Source of the DNA: JAKAWQ01 sp963745975
GTDB taxonomy: Bacteria; Pseudomonadota; Alphaproteobacteria; Acetobacterales; Acetobacteraceae
DNA length: 64,000 bases
Direction of reading: 5' to 3'
NCBI GenBank assembly: GCA_963745975.1
Contig: CAVUZJ010000003.1
Location: 1-64,000, forward strand
Each line of letters begins with the position of its first letter. The stretch's first letter is position 1. Under the pieces are notes generated by a model. It was not told the DNA's origin, did not search any database, and worked only from the letters and a program-made list of their open reading frames with translations. Positions 17,540-24,858 of this stretch are shown in pieces. A program made the position numbers and the translations under genes.

Positions 17540-17884
17540 TCCGCTCTCCCCGCTGGCGTGGCTTGCGGCCGCGAGCATGGGCAGATTGGCCCCCTGGTCA
17601 ATGTCCCCCTCCGCTCTTGCGACCGGAGGCCGTGTCGCAGTTTGAATTTCGGCTTCCGGCACGGTCATCCGTGCGAAAGCGTTGTGGTTTGTGGCCCCCA
17701 CCCCACCCTGCCCTCTCCGCCCCCTGTCATCGCCGCGCCCTGTCATCGCCGCGCCCTGTCATCGCCGCGCCCTGTCATCGCCGCGCCCTGTCCCGTGCCG
17801 GCTCGCTTCCAAGCCGGCCGCTGCGGGGACAGCGTCCGCGGCAGGTCGCCCACGAGCCCCACGACGGGTCGAGGGAGAGCGGTG
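17540..17884. other. Intergenic stretch between DLH gene and IS21 remnant
   Basis: Apart from the tandem repeat at 17722-17793, I see no gene, RNA or clear regulatory element. The segment is Pro/Ala-coding by chance in several frames only because it is C-rich. The part just before 17885 may be the left flank of the IS21 remnant. Confidence 0.5.
17722..17793. repeat. 16-bp tandem repeat, four copies plus a partial
   Basis: The unit CCCTGTCATCGCCGCG is repeated exactly four times at 17722-17737, 17738-17753, 17754-17769 and 17770-17785, then a partial unit CCCTGTCC follows. Identical units imply recent slippage or expansion; copy number is likely variable between strains. Confidence 0.95.
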
Positions 17885-18073
17885 ATGGTCACACTCGGGG
17901 GGCTGGTGATGATCGTGGATCTGCATCGACAAGGCTTGAGCGTCTCTGCCATCGCCAGGCGCGCCGGCCACGACCGCAAGACGGTCCGGCGATACGTCGG
18001 AGCGGATGGACAAAATCGCCGCTCGGACTCCAGCCCTCGCTGGATGATAGTCGGGGGCAACGTCGGCGCCTGA
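17885..18073 (+). mobile_element. IS21-family istA transposase, N-terminal fragment
   Basis: A 62-codon frame starting MVTLGGLVMIVDLHRQGLS and continuing SAIARRAGHDRKTVRRYV, the N-terminal helix-turn-helix of IS21-type IstA. After about residue 40 the match ends and the frame runs into unrelated sequence. No DDE core and no istB follow. This is a dead fragment marking a past insertion beside the orphan gene at 18106. Confidence 0.75.
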
Positions 18074-18105
18074 GCAGGGCTATGGCGGGGCCGGAAGAGC
18101 AAGCC

Positions 18106-18423
18106 ATGACGATCTTGGAGGATGACGAGATGGTGGCCTGGTACCGCGTGACCCGCGCTGACGTGCTGCGCGCGACTAAGGAGTACGATCGGCTGGGAGC
18201 CGAGCGATTCTTCTCCGCGCATGGTTTCGCCCCTACCACGACTTATGAACTAGACTGGGAAGAGCGCCGCTACCCGCCGAAAGCAATCCTGGGCGCAGCT
18301 TATGAATTCGCCACGGGCCAGCGACTTGCCTCCAGCGACTTCGAGGGCGGCAAGACGGGGGCGGTCAGGGTGCTCGGACGGCTCGGATTCACTGTCGAGG
18401 AAAAGCGGCGCCCAGCCAAGTAA
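18106..18423 (+). CDS. Stand-alone ScoMcrA-like N-terminal head domain protein
   Basis: A 105-residue protein. The pattern ADVLRATKEYDRLGAERFF, HGF, RYPPKAILGAAYEFATG and DFEGGKTGAVRVLGRLGF is that of the head domain seen at the N terminus of ScoMcrA-type modified-DNA restriction endonucleases and other HNH proteins. Here nothing follows: no SRA, sulfur-binding or HNH domain. It may be a remnant of a restriction gene cut by the adjacent IS21 event, or an independent small protein. Start taken at ATG 18106; 18082 is possible. Nothing convincing lies in the ~196 nt after it. Confidence 0.6.
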   Translation: MTILEDDEMVAWYRVTRADVLRATKEYDRLGAERFFSAHGFAPTTTYELDWEERRYPPKAILGAAYEFATGQRLASSDFEGGKTGAVRVLGRLGFTVEEKRRPAK

Positions 18424-18619
18424 AGTGGGCCGGCTCGCTCCCGTTCGATTATTTTCAACCAGGACTCTCGGCGATCCGAAATTTGCCCGGTTTCGGCGGC
18501 TGGTGTTTCGGCGGCCAACCAGCGCGCGCTTGGCGTGGCAAGGTGACGGACTGGTCGTACTAGGGAATTCTGCGACGCGGTGGGTCCCGGTCGGACACCG
18601 AAACGAAACACACTCGCCC

Positions 18620-19714
18620 TCATGCGACGCGATAGCGTTTGACGGCGTCCGGGTCCCAGGAGACCCCGGAGCCCGCCCGATCCGGCACCTGCGCCATGCC
18701 GTCGGCGATGCGCAGCGGTTCCGCCAGTATCGGCGCTGCCCAGTCGACATATTCCAGCCAGTGGCAGGTCGGGGTGGCGGCCAGCAGATGCGCGCTGACC
18801 TCCGGGAAGATGTGCGAAGACATCTCGATTCCGGTGGCGGACGCCAGCGCAGCCGCACGCTGCCAACCGGTGACGCCGCCGATCCGCTCAAGGTCCGGCA
18901 TCACATAGTCGCAGGCATTGGCGGAGAGGGCCGCGGCCATAGCCTGAGCGCCGGCGAAATTCTCCCCGATCTGCACCGGCGTCCTCAACAGAGCGGCGAT
19001 CCGGGCGCAGGCGGCATAGTCGTCGTGGCGGATGGGTTCTTCGATCCAATGGAGCCCCTCACCATCCAGTTGCTGGCCGCGCCGGATCGCTTCGGTGACT
19101 GTCAGGGCCTGGTTGTAGTCCGCCATCAAGGCGATGGTATCGGGCAGCCGGCCCCGGACAGCGCGCACGGCGGCCAGGTCCTGTGCCGCCGTCGGCCGCC
19201 CGAGGCGCAACTTGACCGCCCGGAATCCCTGTTCCAGCAGCGCCTCGGCTTCGTCTGCCGCCTGCTCCGGCGGCATCAGGCCGAGCCCGTTGCTGTTGTA
19301 TGCTTGGACGGGGCGAGGCTGCGAGCCGATATAGCTGGCGAGCGGCAGGCCGACGGCCAGAGACAGCGCATCCCAGCAAGCGACGTCGAAGCCCGCCAGC
19401 GCCATGCGAACGATGCCGTGCGCGCCAAGCAGGCGATAGCGCTGCTGGAAACGGGTAGAAAGATCGACCGGCGCCAAACGTTCGCCGCGCGCGGCGTCCT
19501 CGATATCGGTCAGGATCGCTGCGATCAGTCCCGGCGCCATCCGTGTGTAGCAGAACAGATAGGCATGGCCGGTGATCCCCTCCTCCGTCTCGAGATCGAT
19601 GAGCAAAATAGGGGCGGTCCGGATGGTCTGCGCGCTGGTACCCAGCGGCCGGGCCATCGGGACCTCGACCGGAGTGGCTCGGATCGCGCGCAGAGTGAGA
19701 AGCGGCGCTGCCAT
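18620..19714 (-). CDS. Mandelate racemase/muconate lactonizing enzyme family protein
   Basis: A 364-residue enolase-superfamily protein strongly resembling Pseudomonas putida mandelate racemase along its length. The metal ligands are Asp199, Glu225 and Glu251, the His-Asp dyad is His301 and Asp274, and Glu321 matches the electrophilic Glu317. On the other face Lys168 is retained, but the position of the S-specific base Lys166 is Arg170 (KLR instead of KTK). The His-Asp side can act alone, so dehydration or a one-sided epimerisation is more plausible than mandelate racemisation. Start ATG 19714; a longer start at 19756 is possible. It stands alone. Confidence 0.88.
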   Translation of the reverse strand: MAAPLLTLRAIRATPVEVPMARPLGTSAQTIRTAPILLIDLETEEGITGHAYLFCYTRMAPGLIAAILTDIEDAARGERLAPVDLSTRFQQRYRLLGAHGIVRMALAGFDVACWDALSLAVGLPLASYIGSQPRPVQAYNSNGLGLMPPEQAADEAEALLEQGFRAVKLRLGRPTAAQDLAAVRAVRGRLPDTIALMADYNQALTVTEAIRRGQQLDGEGLHWIEEPIRHDDYAACARIAALLRTPVQIGENFAGAQAMAAALSANACDYVMPDLERIGGVTGWQRAAALASATGIEMSSHIFPEVSAHLLAATPTCHWLEYVDWAAPILAEPLRIADGMAQVPDRAGSGVSWDPDAVKRYRVA

Positions 19715-19951
19715 CTCAGACAGCCCCCCGATCGAGCAGCCGGCCCAGGAGGGCACACGTGAGCAATTCCTGTTGGTTCCTCACCATTCGCCATGATCCA
19801 TTCTATATCGGTCGTATTAGAATGGACCGGAGGGTCACCCGCGGCAATCCCGCCCCCGTCCGGATCGTAGAGAATGGGGAAAAGCCAGGCGCCACGGCGA
19901 CACCGATGACGGTCCTCCAAAAAGCCGATCTCCGGCGGCTCGCCGGCGTTA

Positions 19952-20278
19952 TCAGCCGCCCCCGTCGAACGAAAGCCGGGGACCGGGACGGGTCGCGCTC
20001 TCGATGATGTCCTCCCAGCTCTTGCCCCGAGCCCGGAGACCGTCAATGGTCGGGCCGGTCGAATCGCCGTAGATCGCAAGCGTCCGGCTGCAGATCCTCG
20101 AGTGCAGGGGCTCCGGCGTGAGCTCCTTGAAAGCGGCGGTCAGCCGCCTGCGCTCGGCATGGACGGCGCGCGCGATCCTCTCCGGCGACCTGCCTTCGTC
20201 CCGCAGCGCCACGACCCGCGCGCGCAACTCCAGGACAGCCATCTCGTAGCGGGATCTCAGGTCGCTTTCCGCTATCAC
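19952..20278 (-). CDS. Conserved hypothetical protein, basic and helical
   Basis: A 108-residue reading with a GTG start at 20278, chosen because it clears the end of the upstream TetR frame; the frame itself opens at 20377. It is charged and helical (EMAVLELRARVVALRDEGRSPERIARAVHAERRRLTAAFKELTPE) and ends with GPTIDGLRARGKSWEDIIESATRPGP. I have the impression of similar short proteins in other Alphaproteobacteria but can give no function. The pattern of spaced Arg/Glu and the word SPERIARAVHAERR suggest a possible DNA-binding helix. The 237 nt between it and the racemase-like gene hold nothing I recognise. Confidence 0.5.
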   Translation of the reverse strand: MIAESDLRSRYEMAVLELRARVVALRDEGRSPERIARAVHAERRRLTAAFKELTPEPLHSRICSRTLAIYGDSTGPTIDGLRARGKSWEDIIESATRPGPRLSFDGGG

Positions 20279-20303
20279 GCAAGGTGACGTGGCAAGAAGA
20301 CGA

Positions 20304-20916
20304 TCAATCCGCGCATGTGATGCTTGATCCCGGTTCAACGCGCAGTAGTGCCAATGCCGGCGCAAGAACACCCTCAAGCAGAGCGCGCTCAGGCCGGACG
20401 CGCGCCAGCACGCGAATGCCCATCAACACGCCGAGAAGGTGTTGCGCCAAGGTTTCGGCCGACAGCGAGCGGGTGATCGCGCCGTCGGCCTGACCGGCCC
20501 TGACACATGCGAGGAAGAACGCCTCGATCTCTACAAGAACGGCGGCGACGACCCTGCGAAACCCGGGGTCGTGGGGTGCTACGTCAAGTGCCGCGTTCAC
20601 CAGCAGGCATCCTTTGCGGTCGCGGTCACCGAGCGAGCGTTTGACGATTTCCTCGAAGAACGCCTCGATCGCCCGGCAAGGCGGCAGCGCCTCGCAGCGC
20701 CGGATTCTGTCGGCGACGCTCGCCTCGACGTAGTGATCCAACGCTCTCCCATAGAGCGAGCGCTTGTCGCCAAAGGCGTTGTAGAGGCTCGCTGCGGTGA
20801 TACCGGTGCGCGCCACCAGGTCCCGGACCGAGGTGGCCCCATATCCTCGCTTCCAGAAACACGCGACCGCCGCGTCCAGTACCGACCTCTTCGTCGAATT
20901 CCCTCGGTCTTGCCAT
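20304..20916 (-). pseudogene. TetR-family regulator, frameshifted near its start
   Basis: The expected start MARPREFDEE begins at ATG 20916, but after about 11 codons the frame leaves the homologous sequence. The rest of a TetR regulator (SVLDAAVACFWKRGYGATSVRDLV, TGITAASLYNAFGDKRSLY and a ligand domain to 20304) is in a different frame. One extra base near 20885 would explain it. Without the shift this would be a normal ~200-residue regulator. Either a true inactivating mutation or a sequencing error; reading from an alternative upstream start in the second frame (to 20972) is less likely. Confidence 0.7.
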
Positions 20917-21039
20917 CCCGCCACCTGCCCATCGCCCCGGGGCGTCTTGCCATCCCTGCCGCCGGGGTGCATTGTAGAACGAGCATACTAGAACGCAAGA
21001 CGCCGATGGCCCGAAAGGCGTCGATCGCCTTGCGATGCC

Positions 21040-21143
21040 TAGAGCGGGATGAGATCGCTTGCGCTCACCCATCCCGCTCTAGCCTTTTGTTTTCTCGCGT
21101 GATTCACGCCTTCGGTTACACCACCTCCGGCGATCACGCTCTA
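21040..21143 (-). repeat. ~105-bp double-hairpin repeat, copy 2 (inverted)
   Basis: Same family as copy 1 but on the opposite strand: half B (TAGAGCGGGATG... with CATCCCGCTCTA) comes first on the plus strand, then the A/T-rich linker, then half A with GTGATTCACGCC and GATCACGCTCTA. With the direct copy at 23442 it flanks the peroxiredoxin-GST-SDR cassette in inverted orientation. Confidence 0.9.
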
Positions 21144-21181
21144 GCGCCTGCGACGTCGGGGATTGGAAAAGGATCGGCCAG

Positions 21182-21835
21182 ATGGCACTGCAACAGCAGC
21201 TTGATGCGTTCAAAGCCGAGTTCGCGCGCACCGCGCCGGCCGGCCGGCCCGCGCTCTACGAGGCGAAAATCGAGGAGCTGCGCGCCGGCTTCGCTCTGGA
21301 GCGTGCGATCCGAACCGGCGACCGGGCGCCTGACTTCACGCTGCCGAACCAGCAGGGGAGGCCCGTCGCGCTGGCGATGCTGCTGGAGGCCGGGCCGGCG
21401 GTCGTGACTTTCTATCGCGGAGGCTGGTGCCCCTACCGCAACATCCAGCTCCGCGCCTACCAGGCGGTCCTGCCCGAAATAACCGCGCTCGGCGGGCGGC
21501 TGATCGCGATTTCGCCGCAACTGCCGGATGGGTCGCTCTCGACCGCCGAGGCAAACAAGCTGACGTTCGACGTGCTCAGCGACATCGGCAACCGCGTCGC
21601 CCGCTTCTTTGGCCTGGTCTGGGCCTTGCCGGAAGAGCTGCGTGCCGCGCTCCGGTCGAACAACAAGGCGCTGCCGGACATCAACGGCGACGATAGCTGG
21701 GAACTGCCGGTGCCGGCCACCTACGTCATCGCCCGCGACCGCCGCGTCGCTCTTGCCGGGATCGACGTCGACTACCGCGAGCGGCTTGAGCCCGACGCCA
21801 TTCTGAGCGCGCTCAGGTCGTTGCGACCGGTGTGA
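21182..21835 (+). CDS. AhpC/TSA-family peroxiredoxin-like protein
   Basis: A 217-residue thioredoxin-fold protein. GDRAPDFTLPNQQG begins the domain, and Cys83 in RGGWCPYRN is the peroxidatic cysteine. Most relatives have CPYC at this site; here the second cysteine is Arg86, so resolution must use another thiol such as glutathione. A GST-family gene follows directly, which fits. The first gene of a three-gene plus-strand cassette; AGGATCGGCC lies before the ATG. Confidence 0.85.
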   Translation: MALQQQLDAFKAEFARTAPAGRPALYEAKIEELRAGFALERAIRTGDRAPDFTLPNQQGRPVALAMLLEAGPAVVTFYRGGWCPYRNIQLRAYQAVLPEITALGGRLIAISPQLPDGSLSTAEANKLTFDVLSDIGNRVARFFGLVWALPEELRAALRSNNKALPDINGDDSWELPVPATYVIARDRRVALAGIDVDYRERLEPDAILSALRSLRPV

Positions 21836-21920
21836 TCCTGGCGGGCATCCGTCAATGCCCGTCCCAGGCCGTGCGCCGCCGCGCGGAGATACGCCAACCG
21901 TCCGACCCCGAGGAGACACC

Positions 21921-22625
21921 ATGATCAGGTTCTACTTCCACCCGACTCCCAACCCCGCGAAAGTCGCGCTGTTCCTGGAAGAGGCCGGCCTGCCCTACGA
22001 GGCCATTCCCGTCGATACCAGCAAGGGTGAGCAGCACGCGCCAGCCTTCCGCGCGATCAACCCGAACGGCAAGGTGCCGGCGATCGTCGATACGGACGGT
22101 CCCGGCGGAAAGGAGGCGAGGGTCTTCAATTCAACGGCGATCCTGATCTACCTGGCCGAGAAGACGGGCAAATTCCTCGGCAGGCCGGAGGACCGGCCGG
22201 AGTTGTTGTCCTGGTTGCTTTTGATCGCCTCCGGGCTCGGTCCATTCTCGGGCCAGGCCGTGCATTTTCAGTTTGCTGCCCCCAATGGCCTGGATTACGC
22301 GGTGAACCGCTACCGCCGCGAGGCCGAGCGGCACTACCAGGTGCTGGACGACCACCTCCAAGGGCGGAATTTTATCCTCGGCGACACCTACACGATCGCC
22401 GACATGTCCGCCTGGGGCTGGCTCGATCGCGCTTCGCGCGTCCGCAAGGATGAACCGGACCCGCTCGCTCCGTTTCCGAATTTGAAGCGGCTGTTCGAGA
22501 CCGTCGACGCGCGGCCCGCCGTTGCCCGGGCCCGGGCAGTCGGGAAGGACCACCCTTTCAAGAAGGTCAGTGACGAGGAGACCAGGCGTGCCCTGTTCCC
22601 CTCCAACTATCCGCCGGCAGCGTAA
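21921..22625 (+). CDS. Glutathione S-transferase family protein, Ure2p/YghU-like
   Basis: A 234-residue protein. The N-terminal thioredoxin-like domain is at about 1-80 (YFHPTPNPAKVALFLEEAGLPYE; INPNGKVPAIVD; FNSTAILIYLAE), then the all-helical domain with YAVNRYRREAERHYQVLDDHL and FILGDTYTIADMSAWGW. FNSTAIL holds the glutathione gamma-glutamyl contact (usually ESxAI). ATG at 21921 with GAGGAGAC upstream. Likely uses glutathione for reduction or conjugation together with the neighbouring peroxiredoxin. Confidence 0.88.
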   Translation: MIRFYFHPTPNPAKVALFLEEAGLPYEAIPVDTSKGEQHAPAFRAINPNGKVPAIVDTDGPGGKEARVFNSTAILIYLAEKTGKFLGRPEDRPELLSWLLLIASGLGPFSGQAVHFQFAAPNGLDYAVNRYRREAERHYQVLDDHLQGRNFILGDTYTIADMSAWGWLDRASRVRKDEPDPLAPFPNLKRLFETVDARPAVARARAVGKDHPFKKVSDEETRRALFPSNYPPAA

Positions 22626-22637
22626 GGGGGGAACGCG

Positions 22638-23444
22638 ATGAACCTGCAAGGCAAGCGCGTCCTCGTCACAGGCGGATCGAGCGGCATTGGGCTCGCCATC
22701 GCCCGCATCCTGCTGGCCAAAGGCGCGAAATTGGTCATTTCCGGCCGTCGCCCCGATGTTTTGGCGGCCGCCACCGAGGACCTCAAGAAGACTGGCGGCC
22801 AAGTCTGGAGCATTGCCGCCGATGTTGGGACCGAAAAGGGGCGGGCCGCGACTTTGCAGAAGGCGCGCGACGCCCTGGGCGGGCTGGATATCCTCATCAA
22901 CAACGCCGGCGGCGTGCGCGCCGGTCGCCTCGAGGCGACGTCGGAGGCGGAGATCGAGGCGATGGTGACGGTCGATCTTCTCGCGCCGATTCTACTCACC
23001 CGTGCGGCGCTGCCGGCACTGCGGGCGAGCGGGGACGCGGTCGTGGTGAACGTCACATCCGGCATCGCCCTGATCGGCGCGCCGTTCTACACCACCTATG
23101 CCGCTGTCAAGGCTGGTCTGGCTCGCTTCGGTGAGGCGCTGCGGCGGGAGCTGAAGGGCGAAGGCGTCCATGTGCTGACCGCCTACCCCAGCGGCACCGA
23201 CACACCGATGATGAAGTCCAACCGGGCCGGGCCGGAGTTGGGCTTCGGACGGGAGCCTGCCTCCGACGTCGCCGCGGCCATCGTCGAGGGCATCGAGACG
23301 GGCGCATTCGAGGTGATCCGCGGTGGCGAGGCTCGCGCGCAGATGATCGCGCTCAACCGGGAAAACCCGGCAGCGGTGGACGAGCGGTTCCTTGGGCTGA
23401 AGCCTGCGCTTGAAGAAGCGGTGAAAGACCACTCGGCGCTTTAG
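22638..23444 (+). CDS. Short-chain dehydrogenase/reductase
   Basis: A 268-residue SDR with intact signatures: TGGSSGIG at 11-18 (cofactor loop), NNAG, Ser in NVTSG, and the YxxxK pair in YAAVKAG. RR after the second strand (SGRRPD) suggests NADP(H). The layout is that of DltE-like SDRs. It starts 12 nt after the GST stop with AAGGGGGGAA before it. Third gene of the cassette. The stop TAG belongs to the repeat copy at 23442. Confidence 0.9.
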   Translation: MNLQGKRVLVTGGSSGIGLAIARILLAKGAKLVISGRRPDVLAAATEDLKKTGGQVWSIAADVGTEKGRAATLQKARDALGGLDILINNAGGVRAGRLEATSEAEIEAMVTVDLLAPILLTRAALPALRASGDAVVVNVTSGIALIGAPFYTTYAAVKAGLARFGEALRRELKGEGVHVLTAYPSGTDTPMMKSNRAGPELGFGREPASDVAAAIVEGIETGAFEVIRGGEARAQMIALNRENPAAVDERFLGLKPALEEAVKDHSAL

Positions 23445-23546
23445 AGCGTGATGACCGAAGGCGGAATCGCCGTAGGTCTGAATCACGCGGGAAAAACAAA
23501 GACCTAGAGCGGGATAAGTGAGCGTCAGCGAACGCATCCCGCTCTA
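23442..23546 (+). repeat. ~105-bp double-hairpin repeat, copy 3
   Basis: Direct-orientation copy with both halves; half B closes cleanly (TAGAGCGGGATAAG... to GCATCCCGCTCTA). Its left TAG is the stop codon of the SDR gene and its right CTA is the stop codon of the IS481 transposase remnant on the other strand. Confidence 0.9.
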
Positions 23547-23815
23547 GACGTCATTGCCAAGGAGGTTGTCCCTGGCGATGCGGCTGATGAGTGGTTTACC
23601 CCGAGGGCGGAGTGGGGCCGGCTATGGTTATAGCTGGTGATCCAAGGCAGCATCGCGGCGGCGCGATCGGCCGATGTGAGGAAGGGCTTTGCGTAGGCCC
23701 ATTCGCGCAGGCTCGTTTGGATGAAGCGCTCGGCTTTGCCGTTGGTGCGCGGTGTGTCGGGGCGGGTACGCTTGTGCCGGATCGCCTGCTCGGCCAGACG
23801 GCGAAGACTTTTGTC
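23544..23815 (-). mobile_element. IS481-family transposase, C-terminal remnant
   Basis: Read on the minus strand this gives a clean frame HKRTRPDTPRTNGKAERFIQ, then SLREWAYAKPF, SYNHSRPHSALGGKP and a stop at 23544. These are the last ~85 residues of an IS481-type DDE transposase, including the catalytic Glu in GKAERF. The N-terminal two thirds are missing, and the remnant abuts the hydratase gene at 23820-23830. The frame is not among long open frames because it has no start. Confidence 0.85.
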
Positions 23816-23831
23816 AAGGCCTGACTCAACT

Positions 23832-24584
23832 GTGGTCCCCGCAGGCGCGCTGGCTCGGCTGGCAGAGCGCCAATGGCGTGACTATCGCGCCCGCGACCCC
23901 GGCACATGCTTTGCCGACCCGCGCTTCACGCTGGACCTTCGGCACGCGTACGAGTTGCAAGGCGCCGTCTCGGCGTTGCGCTTGGCGGACGGTGATCGCG
24001 TCGTTGGCTATAAGGTCGGCTGCACGGGGCCGGGCACCACCGCGCAGTTTGGAATGGCCGGTCCGATCCGGGGTTATCTCTACGAAAGCGAGGTTCGCCG
24101 GACAGGCGCGAGCCTTGACGTGGCTGACTTTGCGCGGTTGGCGATAGAAGGCGAAATGGCCGTTCGGATCGGGGAAGATGGTACAATCGCGGCTGCGTTC
24201 CCGGTTATCGAGCTGCATCACTTCGTCTTCAGGGGACCGCGCAAGACGTTGGTGGAGCTGGTCGCGAACAACGGTCTGAACGCGGGCATCGTGGTGCCGG
24301 AGAAGGAGTGGCTATCATCTTTGGCGCACCCTGGCGGCAGTCCGCTGCTCAGAGTTGAAATCGGCACTCGGGTTGTCGAATCGGGTGGCTTATGGCCGAT
24401 GGCGGGCGGCGCGGCGGCCTCGGTCGATTGGCTCCGCCAGCATCTTGCAGAATTCGGTTTGGCGTTGAGTCCTGGCAACATCGTAATCGCGGGTACGCCA
24501 TTGGGCCTTTATCCGGTGGCGCCCGGCGACACTGTCGTCGTGTCCATCGACAATGAGCCGGCTGTACGCTGCTCGATCGTCTAA
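23832..24584 (+). CDS. 2-keto-4-pentenoate hydratase/fumarylacetoacetase-like protein
   Basis: About 250 residues with the layout of MhpD/DmpE-type hydratases: VVGYKVGCTGPGTTAQFG, a metal-site region with IEGEMAVRIG, PVIELHHFVFRG, LVANNGLNAGIVVPE, and PGNIVIAGTPLGLYPVAPGD. The family acts on 2-hydroxypentadienoate-type acids in aromatic breakdown. The open frame begins at 23721, but its first ~37 codons are the reverse side of the transposase remnant, so I use GTG 23832. The true N terminus may have been lost to the insertion; if so, expression is doubtful. Confidence 0.7.
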   Translation: MVPAGALARLAERQWRDYRARDPGTCFADPRFTLDLRHAYELQGAVSALRLADGDRVVGYKVGCTGPGTTAQFGMAGPIRGYLYESEVRRTGASLDVADFARLAIEGEMAVRIGEDGTIAAAFPVIELHHFVFRGPRKTLVELVANNGLNAGIVVPEKEWLSSLAHPGGSPLLRVEIGTRVVESGGLWPMAGGAAASVDWLRQHLAEFGLALSPGNIVIAGTPLGLYPVAPGDTVVVSIDNEPAVRCSIV

Positions 24585-24685
24585 GCGTGATCGCCGAAGG
24601 TGGATGAACCGAAGGCGTTCGATCACGCGGGGAAAACAAAGTCTTGAGCGGGACGGGTGAGCGGGAGCGAACCGATCCCGCTCTA
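24582..24685 (+). repeat. ~105-bp double-hairpin repeat, copy 4
   Basis: A more diverged direct copy (TAAGCGTGATCGCC..., TTGAGCGGGACGGG..., ending GATCCCGCTCTA). Its first three bases are the TAA stop of the hydratase-like gene. The following ~140 nt to the next operator hold no gene. Confidence 0.85.
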
Positions 24686-24827
24686 GAAGACCGAGCGGCA
24701 TCCCGTCACGGAAAGCCTGCTTGCGCCCAGCGAATAGCCCGCGAACATGGCCGCTCGCGGGGCGTGTTCCGTCCCTTTGGGACGCGGCCTTCCGAGCCAC
24801 CCGCCGGCCGGAGGCCATGGCGCATGG

Positions 24828-24847
24828 ACATAAGGATATGTTTATGT
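24828..24847. promoter_or_regulatory. Candidate operator of the ArsR-methyltransferase/metH operon
   Basis: Inverted repeat ACATAA (24828-24833) and TTATGT (24842-24847) with an AT-rich 8-nt spacer, ending 11 nt before the start codon. It is the only AT-rich patch in a GC-rich leader and overlaps the likely promoter or ribosome-binding region. ArsR-type regulators of methionine genes bind such dyads, so autoregulation is likely. Found by eye. Confidence 0.5.
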
Positions 24848-24858
24848 GATACTGGGCT

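Noticed and set aside
17722..17793. CRISPR array
   Set aside because: The 16-mers are directly adjacent with no spacers, so it is a simple tandem repeat.
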